A stretch of DNA of 64,000 bases, taken from positions 1 to 64,000 of the forward strand of contig NZ_JAMXIC010000016.1 of NCBI RefSeq assembly GCF_027587375.1. The letters are read 5' to 3'. Shown piece by piece: positions 28,102 through 37,627 of this stretch (positions are counted from its first letter, which is position 1; each line of letters starts with the position of its first letter). Source of the stretch: Arthrobacter sp. B2a2-09 (lineage in GTDB: Bacteria; Actinomycetota; Actinomycetes; Actinomycetales; Micrococcaceae). The notes beneath the pieces were generated by a model. That model saw only the letters and a list, made by a program, of their open reading frames with translations. It had not been told where the DNA came from and did not search any database. A program made the translations under genes and the position numbers.

Positions 28102-29099
28102 GGATTGATCACCCGGAGCGCGGCGTCGTGGCTCCTCTGACGGCAATTCTGATGGTGTTCCTGCTTGGTATGGCGGCGTTCGCCGTGGATGTGGGCTCAA
28201 TGTATTCCGAGCACGCACAGCTCCAGAACGGGGCGGATGCCGCGGCCATAGCGATTGCCCAAAAGTGTTCCAAACTGCCGGCCGGCACTTGTCCTGCTGA
28301 CCAAACGGCATACGCAGCACAGTTTGCCAATGGCAATACCCTGGACAGCCACGGTCAAGCAATCGTCGCAACCGTCAGCGGCAACATTGTGAACGTGACC
28401 ATTCAGGCCCAAGATCCGTCCGCGAGTAACCACTTCTCCCTCGTCTTCGCACGCGCCCTCGGGATTCAGACAGCGGACATCCGCGCCTCCGCCCAGGCAA
28501 AATGGGGGCCGCTAGGTTCGGGCGGCGCATTTCCGCTGGCAATTTCGGACAGCTGCTTCAACTTGTCGTCCGCCAGCCAAACCGCTCAGGTTCAAAGGAT
28601 CTCGTACAAGCCAGGCGGAACATGCACTGGCCCATCCGGAACGCAAATACCTGGCGGTTGGGGTTGGCTGGTCCAGAGTGCCCCGTGTTATGCGAGCACC
28701 CAGGTCGGAAGCAACACCATCGGCTCAGACCCAGGAAACAACCCTCCGTCCCTTTGCCAGAGCACTCTTCAAGGCTGGGAAGACACCATTCTTAGCGGTG
28801 GTGACGCGAACGTGACCTTCCCGGTCTTTGACGACGCTACCAATCAGGGCAATAACGGCACATTCCACATCATCGGCTATGCAACGTTCAAGATCTGGGG
28901 ATGGAAATTCGGAAACAACGGCGTCTACGAGTTCCGAAACAAGACATCGGACCCCAACATGACGAGCTCGCTGGCATGTTCTAGCGGAAATGATCGCTGC
29001 ATTATCGGACAGTTCATCAAATATCAGACCATCGACGCAGTTGGCAGCGGTGGCGGTGGATCGGACCTCGGAACCGAAAACATCGGTCTCAGCAATTAG
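28089..29099 (+). CDS. TadG-like pilus assembly protein
   Basis: A 336-residue protein starting at ATG 28089, inside the end of tadE. The N-terminus HPERGVVAPLTAILMVFLLGMAAFAVDVGSM is split by the usual Tad_N pattern (Glu before a single transmembrane helix, then AVDVG). The remaining 290 residues form an extracytoplasmic domain rich in Ser, Gly, Asn and Cys without a von Willebrand A motif that I can see. The frame is open upstream to 27639, but that part is out of frame with tadE and is not needed. Likely attached to the Flp pilus base. Confidence 0.82.
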   Translation: MRRIRIDHPERGVVAPLTAILMVFLLGMAAFAVDVGSMYSEHAQLQNGADAAAIAIAQKCSKLPAGTCPADQTAYAAQFANGNTLDSHGQAIVATVSGNIVNVTIQAQDPSASNHFSLVFARALGIQTADIRASAQAKWGPLGSGGAFPLAISDSCFNLSSASQTAQVQRISYKPGGTCTGPSGTQIPGGWGWLVQSAPCYASTQVGSNTIGSDPGNNPPSLCQSTLQGWEDTILSGGDANVTFPVFDDATNQGNNGTFHIIGYATFKIWGWKFGNNGVYEFRNKTSDPNMTSSLACSSGNDRCIIGQFIKYQTIDAVGSGGGGSDLGTENIGLSN

Positions 29100-29120
29100 G
29101 TACTAATTAAGGGGAAGAAA

Positions 29121-29873
29121 GTGAAAACTCGCCTACTGGGAGGCATCGTTGCTCTAGTGCTCGCAATCGCCGGCACACTGCTACTGGTCTCATACGTACA
29201 AGGATCTGAAGCCCGGGCTCAGAAGGACCTTCAACCTGTTGATGTGTTGGTAGTCCAGGCTCAGATTCCCTCAGGCGCCAGCCTTGACACGATTAGGTCG
29301 TCGGTCAAGTTGACGTCTCTGCCCACAGCGTCCGTCCCCAACGGGGCGCTCAAGAGCCTGGACGGCGTCCAAGGGAAAGTGGCTGCGACGGACCTGATGC
29401 CGGGTGAGGCACTACTGGGAGCGCGGCTCGTCGACCCCAGCAGCTTGGCGGCACCTGGCTCTGTTCCCGTCCCGGCTGGAATGCAGGAAATCTCCGTGCA
29501 ACTGGAGGCCCAGCGGGTGGTGGGTGGACGAATCGCCGCGGGTGACACGGTAGGTATCGTCGTCCTCTTCCCTGCCGGATCCGGCGGTGACTCCTCGAGT
29601 GCAGCAACGTCCCAGGAGGTCTTCCACAAGGTTCTGGTCACGAGCGTGCAGCGTTCCCAAGCCAAAGCTTCGAACTCAACCTCAAACTCGCAGGAACAGG
29701 CGAACACTGAACTGCCAACCGGCCAGTTGCTCGTGACTTTCGCCCGTAGTGACGTGGATTCAGCCAAATTGGCATTCGCGGCTGAGTTCGGGAAGTTGTG
29801 GCTCACCAAGGAACCCGCCTCCGCCGCAGAGAGCGCACCTGTTGTGATCAAGAAGACGGAGTTGTACCGATGA
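29121..29873 (+). CDS. cpaB: Flp pilus assembly protein CpaB/RcpC-like
   Basis: A 250-residue protein with an N-terminal membrane helix (LLGGIVALVLAIAGTLLLVSY). A SAF-like domain follows (about 38-105: VDVLVVQAQIPSGASL, LMPGEALLGARLV), then a CpaB C-terminal part (MQEISVQLEAQRVVGGRIAAGDTVGIVVLF). It probably sits on the outer side of the membrane and helps the pilus leave the cell. GTG 29121 follows AAGGGGAAG. It shares four bases with the next gene. Confidence 0.9.
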   Translation: MKTRLLGGIVALVLAIAGTLLLVSYVQGSEARAQKDLQPVDVLVVQAQIPSGASLDTIRSSVKLTSLPTASVPNGALKSLDGVQGKVAATDLMPGEALLGARLVDPSSLAAPGSVPVPAGMQEISVQLEAQRVVGGRIAAGDTVGIVVLFPAGSGGDSSSAATSQEVFHKVLVTSVQRSQAKASNSTSNSQEQANTELPTGQLLVTFARSDVDSAKLAFAAEFGKLWLTKEPASAAESAPVVIKKTELYR

Positions 29874-31066
29874 GCCGGTTCGTAGTGATCACGTCTGATG
29901 CGGACTTTGAGCGCAGGGCGCGGCATGCAGCTACCGGGCTGCGCGGCACCCTCCACGTGATCACAGCTGACTACCTTCCACCCAGCCCGGAGGACATACT
30001 CCGCGTACTGACGGGAGAGATTGCCGAGGTTATCCTCCTCGGTCCTGGCCTCCCGCTGGAGGATTCAATCCGGCTTGCCAGTCTTTTCGACCTTCAGTTC
30101 CCGGAAATCAGCGTCGTTCTTGTAACGGAAAGCAGGTCCGAAATAGCCCTACCGGCAATGCGTGCCGGGGTTCGCGATTTACTGTCACCCGATGCGGACG
30201 CGGATGAAATTCGCTCCATGCTCGAACGTGCGAGCCTAGCCGCCGCCGGCAGGCGCCGTGGCCTTGGTAGCTCAGTTGAGGGTCATCCCAGCGTCGGCCG
30301 CATCATCGCGGTCATGTCCCCGAAAGGAGGCGTCGGCAAGACGACTGTCACAACTAACCTCGCGGTGGGTTTGGCCAAAGTCGCGCCAATGAGCGTCGTC
30401 GTAGTGGACTTGGACCTGCAATTTGGAGATGTCGCCTCGGGACTCAACCTTGATCCCGAACGAACTCTTACGGACGCGGTGGACGGAGCCGCGGTTCAGG
30501 ACAGCATGGTCCTCAAGTCCTATCTGACGATGCATCCTGCCGGCCTCTACGCGCTCTGTGCTCCACTCAATCCAGTGGACGCCGACAAGATCTCAGGTGA
30601 CCAGGTAGGGCACCTGATAAAGCAACTGTCAGATGAGTTTCAGTTTGTTGTTGTCGACACTGCGCCTGGCCTGGGTGAGCATGTGCTCGCCACCCTGGAG
30701 GTAGCCACAGACGTCGTGTGGGTCTGCGGGATGGACATTCCCAGTATTCGCGGACTCCGGACGGGACTGAACATTCTGAATGAGGTGGGGCTTCTCCCGG
30801 AGAGGCGCCATATCGTCCTGAACTTCGCGGACCGCCGAAGCGGGCTCACGCTTCAGGATGTGGAGTCCACGATCGGTTCACCCGTTGACGTCGTGCTTCG
30901 CCGCTCGACGTCCGTTCCCTTCTCAACCAACAAGGGCGTGCCCTTGCTGCAGGACGGATCCAAGGATGCCGCCGCCAGGGGACTTTCCGAGTTGGTTGAT
31001 CGGTTCAAGCCGTCTTGGGAAGAAAGGCCACATAAGAAACTTCACAGAAGGGTAGTAGTCCAATGA
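29870..31066 (+). CDS. cpaE: Pilus assembly ATPase-like protein CpaE/TadZ
   Basis: A 398-residue ParA/MinD-type protein that places the pilus machinery in the cell. Residues 1-125 form an atypical receiver-like domain; the deviant Walker A MSPKGGVGKTTVTTNLA lies at about 149-165, then VVVDLDLQFGDVASGL, VVVDTAPGLGEH and the late HIVLNFADRRSGLT. The start ATG 29870 overlaps the cpaB stop codon (ATGA), and its own stop overlaps tadA in the same way. Confidence 0.92.
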   Translation: MSRFVVITSDADFERRARHAATGLRGTLHVITADYLPPSPEDILRVLTGEIAEVILLGPGLPLEDSIRLASLFDLQFPEISVVLVTESRSEIALPAMRAGVRDLLSPDADADEIRSMLERASLAAAGRRRGLGSSVEGHPSVGRIIAVMSPKGGVGKTTVTTNLAVGLAKVAPMSVVVVDLDLQFGDVASGLNLDPERTLTDAVDGAAVQDSMVLKSYLTMHPAGLYALCAPLNPVDADKISGDQVGHLIKQLSDEFQFVVVDTAPGLGEHVLATLEVATDVVWVCGMDIPSIRGLRTGLNILNEVGLLPERRHIVLNFADRRSGLTLQDVESTIGSPVDVVLRRSTSVPFSTNKGVPLLQDGSKDAAARGLSELVDRFKPSWEERPHKKLHRRVVVQ

Positions 31067-32514
31067 GTCTCGCCAAAAGGCTGGAAGAAGCCCGCAATTT
31101 CGATAAGGCGACTGTGTCGGGTTCGGAGTCGACTTCCCAAGCGGCCCCGTGGGGCCCGGCTGGGCTCGATCCTGTGAGTCACCCTGCGTCTACATCCGTT
31201 GAACAACGGCATTCCTCCGACACCAATGAAGCGCTCAATGCAATCAAGGATCGCGCCGGGACTGCTCTCTACGAGCGAATGGGAAGCCGAATCACCGATG
31301 CTTCCATGGAGGAAGCGGAGTTGCACCAGTACGTCAAAGACGAACTCCGCGCGATTATCGAAGAAGACGAAATTCCACTTTCCGCGCTTGAGCGGCAACG
31401 ACTTGTCAAAGAAATCATTGACGACGTTCTGGGCCTTGGTCCACTACAAAGGTTCCTCGATGAGACAGCTGTCACGGAGATCATGGTCAATGGCCCCGAC
31501 AAGGTCTACGTGGAACGGGCCGGCAAGCTCTATCTCACCGGTGCAAAATTCAGCGATGAGGAACATCTTCGGCGGATCATCGAGCGCATCGTCACGAAAG
31601 TCGGGAGACGGATCGACGAATCCTCCCCTCTCGTCGATGCTCGCCTTTCGGATGGATCCCGCGTCAATGCGATCATCCCGCCACTCGCTGTCGGTGGCTC
31701 GACACTCACCATTCGAAAATTCGGCCACGTTCCCCTCACGGTGGCGAACTTGATTTCGTACGGCACCATGACTCCGGAGATCGCCGAGCTCCTGCACGCT
31801 TGCGTGCAGGGCAGGCTCAACATCATTGTTTCCGGCGGTACAGGCACCGGTAAGACCACGCTACTCAATGTCCTGTCCTCGTTCCTCCCACCGGAAGAAC
31901 GCATCATTACCATCGAGGATGCAATCGAACTTCAGCTTCAGCAGGAGCATGTGGTTCGGCTGGAAAGCCGGCCACGAAACATCGAAGGAAAGGGCGAAGT
32001 CAGCATTAGGGAACTGGTACGGAACTCGCTGCGCATGCGCCCGGACAGAATCGTGATCGGCGAAGTGCGCGGGGGTGAATCCCTCGACATGCTGCAGGCA
32101 ATGAATACCGGCCATGACGGCTCCATTTCCACCGTTCACGCCAACTCTCCCCGCGACGCAATCGCCCGCCTTGAGACTTTGGTCTTGATGGCCGGAATGG
32201 ACTTGCCGCTCCGTGCCATTCGCGAGCAGATTGCATCGGCAGTAAACCTGATCGTGCATATTTCCCGTCTTCGCGACGGCACGCGTCGGGTTACCCATGT
32301 TACGGAGGTTCAAGGAATGGAAGGCGACATCATCACCCTCCAGGATGCCTTCGTTTTTGACTATGGTGCCGGGGTGGACGCTAACGGAAGGTTCCTCGGA
32401 CGCCCTGTTCCGACCGGAGTGCGGCCGAGGTTCGTCGATCATTTCGCTGATCTGGGGATCGGGCTTTCACCCGCCGTCTTTGGAACCGTGCCGATTGGGG
32501 GCGCATTCCGATGA
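31063..32514 (+). CDS. tadA: Tad pilus secretion ATPase TadA/CpaF
   Basis: A 483-residue hexameric secretion ATPase that powers pilus assembly from the cytoplasm. The N-terminal domain has [25 protein letters not shown]. The Walker [16 protein letters not shown] lies at about 254-268, followed by [11 protein letters not shown], the aspartate/glutamate box [15 protein letters not shown] and the His box [19 protein letters not shown]. Coupled to cpaE and tadB by four-base ATGA overlaps. Confidence 0.95.
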   Translation: MSLAKRLEEARNFDKATVSGSESTSQAAPWGPAGLDPVSHPASTSVEQRHSSDTNEALNAIKDRAGTALYERMGSRITDASMEEAELHQYVKDELRAIIEEDEIPLSALERQRLVKEIIDDVLGLGPLQRFLDETAVTEIMVNGPDKVYVERAGKLYLTGAKFSDEEHLRRIIERIVTKVGRRIDESSPLVDARLSDGSRVNAIIPPLAVGGSTLTIRKFGHVPLTVANLISYGTMTPEIAELLHACVQGRLNIIVSGGTGTGKTTLLNVLSSFLPPEERIITIEDAIELQLQQEHVVRLESRPRNIEGKGEVSIRELVRNSLRMRPDRIVIGEVRGGESLDMLQAMNTGHDGSISTVHANSPRDAIARLETLVLMAGMDLPLRAIREQIASAVNLIVHISRLRDGTRRVTHVTEVQGMEGDIITLQDAFVFDYGAGVDANGRFLGRPVPTGVRPRFVDHFADLGIGLSPAVFGTVPIGGAFR

Positions 32515-33458
32515 CCGTCACTGAACCTGCCTTTTTCGCGATCGGCGTTGGGTTCTGGCTCGTCGCCCTGGCGACGCTGTTCTTCACGACAATTGGATCC
32601 GGACGGAACCAGATCTCACTGGCCCGACGCCGGCCCGGAGTGACGGAGCAACCCTCGCTTCTCACCCGCGTTACCGGCAAGGCAACGACTTTCGTCGAGC
32701 AAAACGTCAGTCGGAACGCTAGATTCGGCAGCCGCGATTTGCTTGAACAGGCCGGGCTGAAACTGCGCCAATCCGATTTCATCTTGCTGGTTGCCTGCAT
32801 CGCTGTGACAGGCGGGGTCGTAGGTTTCGTTTTGGCCGGTTTGTTCCTTGGAATTCTGGTTCTGGTAATCACGCCTTTCCTCGCGATGCTTTTCTTGAAA
32901 TTCAAGACCGACCGCCGTCGGCGGAAATTCGAGGAACAGCTCGGCGACACCCTGCTGATGCTCTCAGGTGGTCTCAGGGCGGGCCACAGCCTCCTGCGTG
33001 CCGTTGACGCAGTAGCAAAAGAAGCAGAAGCACCTACTTCCGAAGAATTCGCCCGGCTCGTCAACGAGTCCCTCCTGGGACGCGATTTGAAGGACTCCAT
33101 GCTGGATGCGGCACGCAGATTGCGTAGCGAGGACTTCGATTGGACCGCCCAGGCAATTGAAATCCATCGGGAAGTTGGTGGCGACCTGGCCGAAGTATTG
33201 GACCACGTCGGGGAAACGGTGCGGGAAAGGGCCCAGATCAAGGGCCAGGTGCAGTCGCTCAGCGCCGAAGGCAAACTTTCGGCATACATTCTGGTGGCTC
33301 TCCCCGTCGGCATGTTCCTTTACCTGACGGTGGCCAGCCCCAACTATGTCGGGACGCTCTATACCAGCCCATTGGGGTGGTTGATGGTGATCGCGGCCAT
33401 AGTTCTTCTGGTTGCAGGCAGTTTCTGGCTCAGCCGTGTTGTCAAGATCAAGTTCTAG
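32511..33458 (+). CDS. tadB: Tad pilus inner-membrane protein TadB
   Basis: A 315-residue T2SSF-type platform protein. Hydrophobic helices lie near residues 7-25, 95-130, 255-275 and 285-308, with the GspF-like cytoplasmic domain between (FEEQLGDTLLMLSGGLRAGHSLLRAV; DFDWTAQAIEIHREVGGDLAEVLDHVGETVRERAQIKGQV appears in two parts of it). Its start overlaps tadA by four bases, and tadC follows nine bases after its stop. Confidence 0.92.
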   Translation: MTVTEPAFFAIGVGFWLVALATLFFTTIGSGRNQISLARRRPGVTEQPSLLTRVTGKATTFVEQNVSRNARFGSRDLLEQAGLKLRQSDFILLVACIAVTGGVVGFVLAGLFLGILVLVITPFLAMLFLKFKTDRRRRKFEEQLGDTLLMLSGGLRAGHSLLRAVDAVAKEAEAPTSEEFARLVNESLLGRDLKDSMLDAARRLRSEDFDWTAQAIEIHREVGGDLAEVLDHVGETVRERAQIKGQVQSLSAEGKLSAYILVALPVGMFLYLTVASPNYVGTLYTSPLGWLMVIAAIVLLVAGSFWLSRVVKIKF

Positions 33459-33467
33459 GAGGGCATC

Positions 33468-34376
33468 GTGACTACCATGGCCTGGTTGATGGTGGGACTC
33501 GTTGTCCTGCCTTGCACCTACATCGTGTGGTCGTTCGTTTCAGTTGACCGAAGTGGGATCGCAGCAGTTCGCACCAACCTCAGGCGCAGCGGAATCGCTG
33601 TCCCCGTCGCCTCGAATGGCGGCGTTGTGGTCGGCTCCACTTCCGAGGCAAAACGGGTCGCTTTAGGGCTTAGCCTGACGCCCGCCGGTTATGCGGGTTG
33701 GCTTGACAAGCTCCTTGCGAGGGCCGGGCGACCAGCCGGCATGCCTTTAGAGCGCCTGCTGATAGCCAAGCCGGCGATGGCATTGGTCGTGAGCATCCTG
33801 GGATTCCTCGTGGTTTTTAGAACGCCAAGCAGCAACGCCGTGCTTTTCGCCATCTTTCTGGTGGTGTTGAGCTACTTCGTTCCCGACATTCTCATCCACG
33901 GCCGCGGAGCGAAGAGGCAGGAGGCGATCGAGTTGGAACTACCCAATACGCTTGACCAGATGCTCATTTCAGTCGAAGCGGGTCTCGGCTTTGAATCTGC
34001 GATGGCCAGGGCAGCACAAAACGGAAAAGGGCCGCTGGCTGCAGAACTAGCCCGGACACTCCAGGACATGCAGGTAGGCCGCAGCCGCAAAGAAGCCTAT
34101 CTTGCGATGGCAGAGAGGGTGTCGGTTACAGATGTTCGGAGCTTCGTCCGGGCGGTCGTCCAAGCGGACACGTATGGGATCGCCATCGCAAACGTCCTCC
34201 GGACTCAGGCAAAGCAGATGCGCGTCAAGCGACGCCAAAGGGCCGAAGAAAAGGCGATGAAGTTGCCTATCAAGGTTCTGTTCCCGCTCATGTTCTGCAT
34301 CTTGCCAGTGCTCTTCATCGTGATCATCGGTCCAGCGGTCATCAATGTCATGAAGAATTTCGTCGGAGCGTTCTAG
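33468..34376 (+). CDS. tadC: Tad pilus inner-membrane protein TadC
   Basis: A 302-residue paralogue of TadB that forms the other half of the membrane platform. It has an N-terminal helix, two central helices (MALVVSILGFLVVF; VLFAIFLVVLSYFVP), the GspF-like domain (LELPNTLDQMLISVEAGLGFESA; VTDVRSFVRAVVQADTYG) and a final helix (LMFCILPVLFIVIIGPAVI). GTG 33468 follows AGGAGGG. Last gene of the cluster; a 13-bp hairpin follows. Confidence 0.92.
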   Translation: MTTMAWLMVGLVVLPCTYIVWSFVSVDRSGIAAVRTNLRRSGIAVPVASNGGVVVGSTSEAKRVALGLSLTPAGYAGWLDKLLARAGRPAGMPLERLLIAKPAMALVVSILGFLVVFRTPSSNAVLFAIFLVVLSYFVPDILIHGRGAKRQEAIELELPNTLDQMLISVEAGLGFESAMARAAQNGKGPLAAELARTLQDMQVGRSRKEAYLAMAERVSVTDVRSFVRAVVQADTYGIAIANVLRTQAKQMRVKRRQRAEEKAMKLPIKVLFPLMFCILPVLFIVIIGPAVINVMKNFVGAF

Positions 34377-34420
34377 ACGACTCAACGTCGAGGGCGCCCA
34401 ATGAGTCCCCCCAAAAGACC

Positions 34421-34453
34421 GGTCCTCCTCGACACCCAGAGTCGAGGAGGACC
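34421..34453. terminator. Hairpin between convergent tadC and truA
   Basis: GGTCCTCCTCGAC (34421-34433) pairs perfectly with GTCGAGGAGGACC (34441-34453) over a 7-base loop. On the minus strand GGTCTTTTGGGG follows. It can end both transcripts. Confidence 0.75.
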
Positions 34454-34483
34454 TCCTAGCGGGTGCCTCGGAGGCCCGCAAAC

Positions 34484-35374
34484 CTACTCCCGCCGGGCCC
34501 TCGTCAGCTCGGCCCGCGCAAACAGTTCATCGTCAGAGGGATAGGCCACTTCCTCAAGCACCAAGGGGTGCGGCGCGGCGAGTACCGACTTGGCATCCCT
34601 GATCCCCGCAAGCAGGCGCTCATGCAGCCACTCCGGACTTTCCAGGCCCTCCCCCACGCGCAATGCGGATCCCACCAACGCACGCACCATGTTGTGGCAG
34701 AATGCATCGGCCTGGACATTGGCGACGAGTACACCGTCACTTCCGCGGACGAACTCAAGCCGCTGCAGTTCACGAATGGTGGTGGCTCCCTCACGGGGCT
34801 TGCAGTACGCGCGGAAATCCTGGAGCCCCAACAACGCAGCAGCCCCGGAATTCATGGCTCCCTCGTCCAGCTCCGCCTTGTGCCACAACGTCAGCCGACG
34901 CAGAACCGGGTCCCAGCGTTCCGGGCCGTCGGCGATCCGGTAACTGTAGCGGCGCCACAACGCTGAGAAGCGAGCGTCGAAACCGTCAGGCGCCAGTCCG
35001 ACGTCGTGCACCTCGATGGCGCCGGTCTCGTCCTGCAGGACCCTGCTCAAGGCGCCACGAAGCCTCCGCAGCAGCGCGGCGGCGGGATCGATCTCGTGGC
35101 CTCTCGGCAGTCCGCCCCACTCGGCCTCGGACAAATCAATGTGCACCACTTGTCCTCGAGCATGGACACCAGCGTCGGTTCGCCCCGCCACGGTGACCCG
35201 TACGGGGCGGCGCACGATCAGCGCCAGCCCCTCTTCCAACGATCCCTGCACGGTCCGGAGACCGGGCTGAAGTGCCCACCCGTTGAAGGGGCCGCCCTCG
35301 TAGGAAAGATCCATCCTGACACGCAAAAACCCGCCGCCCCCCAAAACGGGGGCAGCGGGTTTTCGTTCGTTCAT
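34484..35374 (-). CDS. truA: tRNA pseudouridine(38-40) synthase
   Basis: Modifies U38-U40 of the tRNA anticodon arm. The catalytic Asp is in VTVAGRTDAGVHARGQVVH; SALWRRYSYRI, LLGLQDFRAYCKPREG and AFCHNMVRALVGSALRVG are further TruA landmarks. The ATG at 35374 gives 296 residues, but a 16-bp terminator hairpin (35326-35363) spans the codons for residues 5-17, and no ribosome site precedes this ATG. TTG 35326 or ATG 35314 may be the real start; the latter would shorten the first beta strand (RVRMDLSYEGG). The rest of the protein is ordinary. Confidence 0.93.
   Translation of the reverse strand: MNERKPAAPVLGGGGFLRVRMDLSYEGGPFNGWALQPGLRTVQGSLEEGLALIVRRPVRVTVAGRTDAGVHARGQVVHIDLSEAEWGGLPRGHEIDPAAALLRRLRGALSRVLQDETGAIEVHDVGLAPDGFDARFSALWRRYSYRIADGPERWDPVLRRLTLWHKAELDEGAMNSGAAALLGLQDFRAYCKPREGATTIRELQRLEFVRGSDGVLVANVQADAFCHNMVRALVGSALRVGEGLESPEWLHERLLAGIRDAKSVLAAPHPLVLEEVAYPSDDELFARAELTRARRE
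35326..35363 (-). terminator. Intrinsic terminator after rplQ, overlapping the annotated truA start
   Basis: AAAACCCGCCGCCCCC pairs with GGGGGCAGCGGGTTTT (15 of 16 bases; the mismatch becomes G-U on the minus strand) around a CAAAAC loop. In the direction of rplQ transcription it is followed by a short T run (TTTTTGCG). It starts 44 bases beyond the rplQ stop codon. Confidence 0.8.
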
Positions 35375-35406
35375 AGACTTAAGTCTACTGTGAAGAATTC
35401 AGTGAA

Positions 35407-35961
35407 TTACTTCTTTTCCTCAGCGGCCGGAGCCTCTTCGGTTTCAGCAGCTTCAGCTTCAGGAGCCTCGGCTTCGGTCTCAACGACCTCTTCCTCAGCA
35501 ACCGGAGCAGCTTCCTCAGCAACCGGAGCGGCTTCTTCGGCAACCGGAGCAGCCTTCTCGGCAGCCTTGGTCGCCTCGGCAACTACAGCCTGCTTCGGGG
35601 AAACCGGCTCAAGAACCAGTTCGATGACAGCCATGGGAGCGTTGTCGCCCTTGCGGTTGCCGATCTTGGTGATACGGGTGTAGCCACCATCGCGGTTGGC
35701 AACGGCGCCGGCGATGTCGGTGAACAGCTCGTGGACGATGCCCTTGTCGCTGATCAGGCCGAGCACGCGACGGCGGGAGGACAGGTCGCCGCGCTTGGCG
35801 AAGGTCACGAGGCGCTCTGCATACGGCTTCAGGCGCTTGGCCTTGGTGACCGTGGTGGTGATGCGCTTGTGCTCGAACAGTGCTGCTGCCAGGTTCGCGA
35901 GCATCAGTCGCTCGTGAGCCGGACCGCCTCCGAGGCGCGGACCCTTAGTGGGGGTAGGCAT
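35407..35961 (-). CDS. rplQ: 50S ribosomal protein L17
   Basis: A 184-residue protein. Residues 1-120 are the L17 core ([28 protein letters not shown] appears as two blocks; [20 protein letters not shown]). The last 55 residues are an acidic Ala/Glu/Pro tail with three near copies of APVAEEA, an extension typical of high-GC actinobacteria and of unknown role. Last gene of the alpha-type operon with rpoA. Confidence 0.97.
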   Translation of the reverse strand: MPTPTKGPRLGGGPAHERLMLANLAAALFEHKRITTTVTKAKRLKPYAERLVTFAKRGDLSSRRRVLGLISDKGIVHELFTDIAGAVANRDGGYTRITKIGNRKGDNAPMAVIELVLEPVSPKQAVVAEATKAAEKAAPVAEEAAPVAEEAAPVAEEEVVETEAEAPEAEAAETEEAPAAEEKK

Positions 35962-36027
35962 AGTAATTTCTCCTGTAATGAAGGCCGTCCGGGTCCGAAC
36001 ATGGACTCGGTGGCCAAGATCTGCTTG

Positions 36028-37038
36028 TTAGAGCTCGTCGTCGCTGAACGCGGCGTCGTCCTCTTCGATGGCTGCGGCGCGGGCTGCAAGATCGAAACCG
36101 GGAGGGGAGTCCTTGAGGGACAGACCCAGTTCAACCAGCTTTGCCTTGACCTCATCGATGGACTTCGCACCGAAGTTACGGATGTCCATCAGGTCAGCCT
36201 CGGAGCGGGCAACGAGTTCACCCACGGTGTGGATGCCCTCACGCTTGAGGCAGTTGTAGGAACGGACGGTGAGGTCCAGATCCTCGATCGGCAGTGCCAT
36301 GTCAGCTGCCAGGGCAGCATCCGTCGGCGACGGGCCAATCTCGATACCTTCAGCTGCGGTGTTCAGCTCACGTGCAAGACCGAACAGCTCCACCAGGGTG
36401 GTGCCTGCCGAGGCAACGGCGTCGCGCGGGGCGATAGCCTGCTTGGTCTCGACGTCGACAATCAGCTTGTCGAAGTCAGTGCGCTGCTCAACACGGGTAG
36501 CTTCCACGCGGAAGGTAACCTTCAAGACCGGCGAGTAGATCGAGTCGACCGGAATACGGCCGATCTCGGAGTCGCCGGACTTGTTCTGAGCTGCCGAAAC
36601 GTAGCCGCGGCCGCGCTCGATGGTCAGTTCGAGCTCGAACTTGCCCTTCGAGTTCAGCGTGGCAATGTGCAGATCCGGGTTGTGGAATTCGACGCCGGCC
36701 GGCGGAGCGATGTCCGCGGCGGTGACGACTCCAGGGCCCTGCTTGCGCAGGTATGCAACAACCGGCTCATCGTGCTCGGAGGACACGGACAGGCTCTTGA
36801 TGTTCAGGATGATCTCAGTGACATCTTCCTTGACACCCGGAACCGTGGTGAACTCGTGCAGCACGCCATCGATCCGGATGCTGGTTACAGCGGCACCGGG
36901 GATGGAGGAGAGCAGGGTACGGCGGAGGGAGTTTCCGAGGGTGTAACCGAAGCCCGGTTCCAGCGGTTCAATGATGAAACGCGAGCGGTTCTCGGAGACT
37001 ACTTCTTCAGACAGAGTGGGGCGCTGTGCAATAAGCAC
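36028..37038 (-). CDS. rpoA: DNA-directed RNA polymerase subunit alpha
   Basis: The 336-residue subunit scaffolds RNA polymerase assembly. The N-terminal domain has [30 protein letters not shown] (read across two blocks) and the dimerisation region. The C-terminal domain (from about 250) has [21 protein letters not shown] and [18 protein letters not shown], the two helix-hairpin-helix elements that touch UP elements and activators. The start is GTG 37038. Confidence 0.98.
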   Translation of the reverse strand: MLIAQRPTLSEEVVSENRSRFIIEPLEPGFGYTLGNSLRRTLLSSIPGAAVTSIRIDGVLHEFTTVPGVKEDVTEIILNIKSLSVSSEHDEPVVAYLRKQGPGVVTAADIAPPAGVEFHNPDLHIATLNSKGKFELELTIERGRGYVSAAQNKSGDSEIGRIPVDSIYSPVLKVTFRVEATRVEQRTDFDKLIVDVETKQAIAPRDAVASAGTTLVELFGLARELNTAAEGIEIGPSPTDAALAADMALPIEDLDLTVRSYNCLKREGIHTVGELVARSEADLMDIRNFGAKSIDEVKAKLVELGLSLKDSPPGFDLAARAAAIEEDDAAFSDDEL

Positions 37039-37105
37039 TTAGGTTTCCTTTCGGCGAGCATCCGCTATATGACGCAACACAGGTGGTGGAAATCGGCTTG
37101 GTTCC

Positions 37106-37170
37106 GGCTTTGCCGGCCGGGCGCCGCGGAGCAGTCAGGCTGTTCCGTGGCGGACCCGGCCGGCAAGGCC
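37106..37170 (-). terminator. Very long hairpin between rpsK and rpoA
   Basis: GGCTTTGCCGGCCGGG (37106-37121) pairs with CCCGGCCGGCAAGGCC (37155-37170), one wobble. Inside it CGCCGCGGA (37122-37130) pairs with TCCGTGGCG (37144-37152), so about 25 bp of near-continuous stem sit 11 bases after the rpsK stop codon. No U tract follows. It could act as an attenuator or as an RNA-processing or stabilising element that sets rpoA levels apart from rpsK. Confidence 0.6.
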
Positions 37171-37180
37171 AAGAATCCAA

Positions 37181-37582
37181 TTAGACGCGGCGGCGCTTCG
37201 GCGGGCGGCAACCGTTGTGGGCGCTGGGGGTGACGTCCTGGATGGAGCCGACCTCGAGGCCAGCGGCCTGCAGCGAACGGATTGCGGTCTCGCGTCCGGA
37301 TCCCGGTCCCTTGACGAACACGTCAACCTTGCGCAGACCGTGCTCCTGGGCGCGCTTTGCAGCAGCCTCGGCAGCCATCTGGGCGGCGAACGGGGTGGAC
37401 TTGCGGGAGCCCTTGAATCCAACCTCACCGGCGGAAGCCCAGGAGATTACAGCACCGTTCGGGTCCGTGATGGACACGATGGTGTTGTTAAAGGTGCTCT
37501 TGATGTGCGCCTGGCCAAGCGCGATATTCTTCTTGTCCTTCTTACGCGGCTTGCGAACCGCGCCACGAGTCTTCGGGGGCAT
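37181..37582 (-). CDS. rpsK: 30S ribosomal protein S11
   Basis: A 133-residue platform protein of the small subunit. [58 protein letters not shown] and the end [18 protein letters not shown] are diagnostic. It follows rpsM with a 45-bp gap; rpsD, which often comes next in other actinobacteria, is not here. Confidence 0.97.
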   Translation of the reverse strand: MPPKTRGAVRKPRKKDKKNIALGQAHIKSTFNNTIVSITDPNGAVISWASAGEVGFKGSRKSTPFAAQMAAEAAAKRAQEHGLRKVDVFVKGPGSGRETAIRSLQAAGLEVGSIQDVTPSAHNGCRPPKRRRV

Positions 37583-37627
37583 TATTTCTCCTACAGAAAG
37601 TTATCGGGGGAAAGTCAGCAGCTATTT

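Noticed and set aside
27639..29099. Longer reading of the TadG-like gene, starting upstream of tadE
   Set aside because: The first 150 residues would be out of frame with tadE and have no pilus-protein features; ATG 28089 gives the normal TadG N-terminus.
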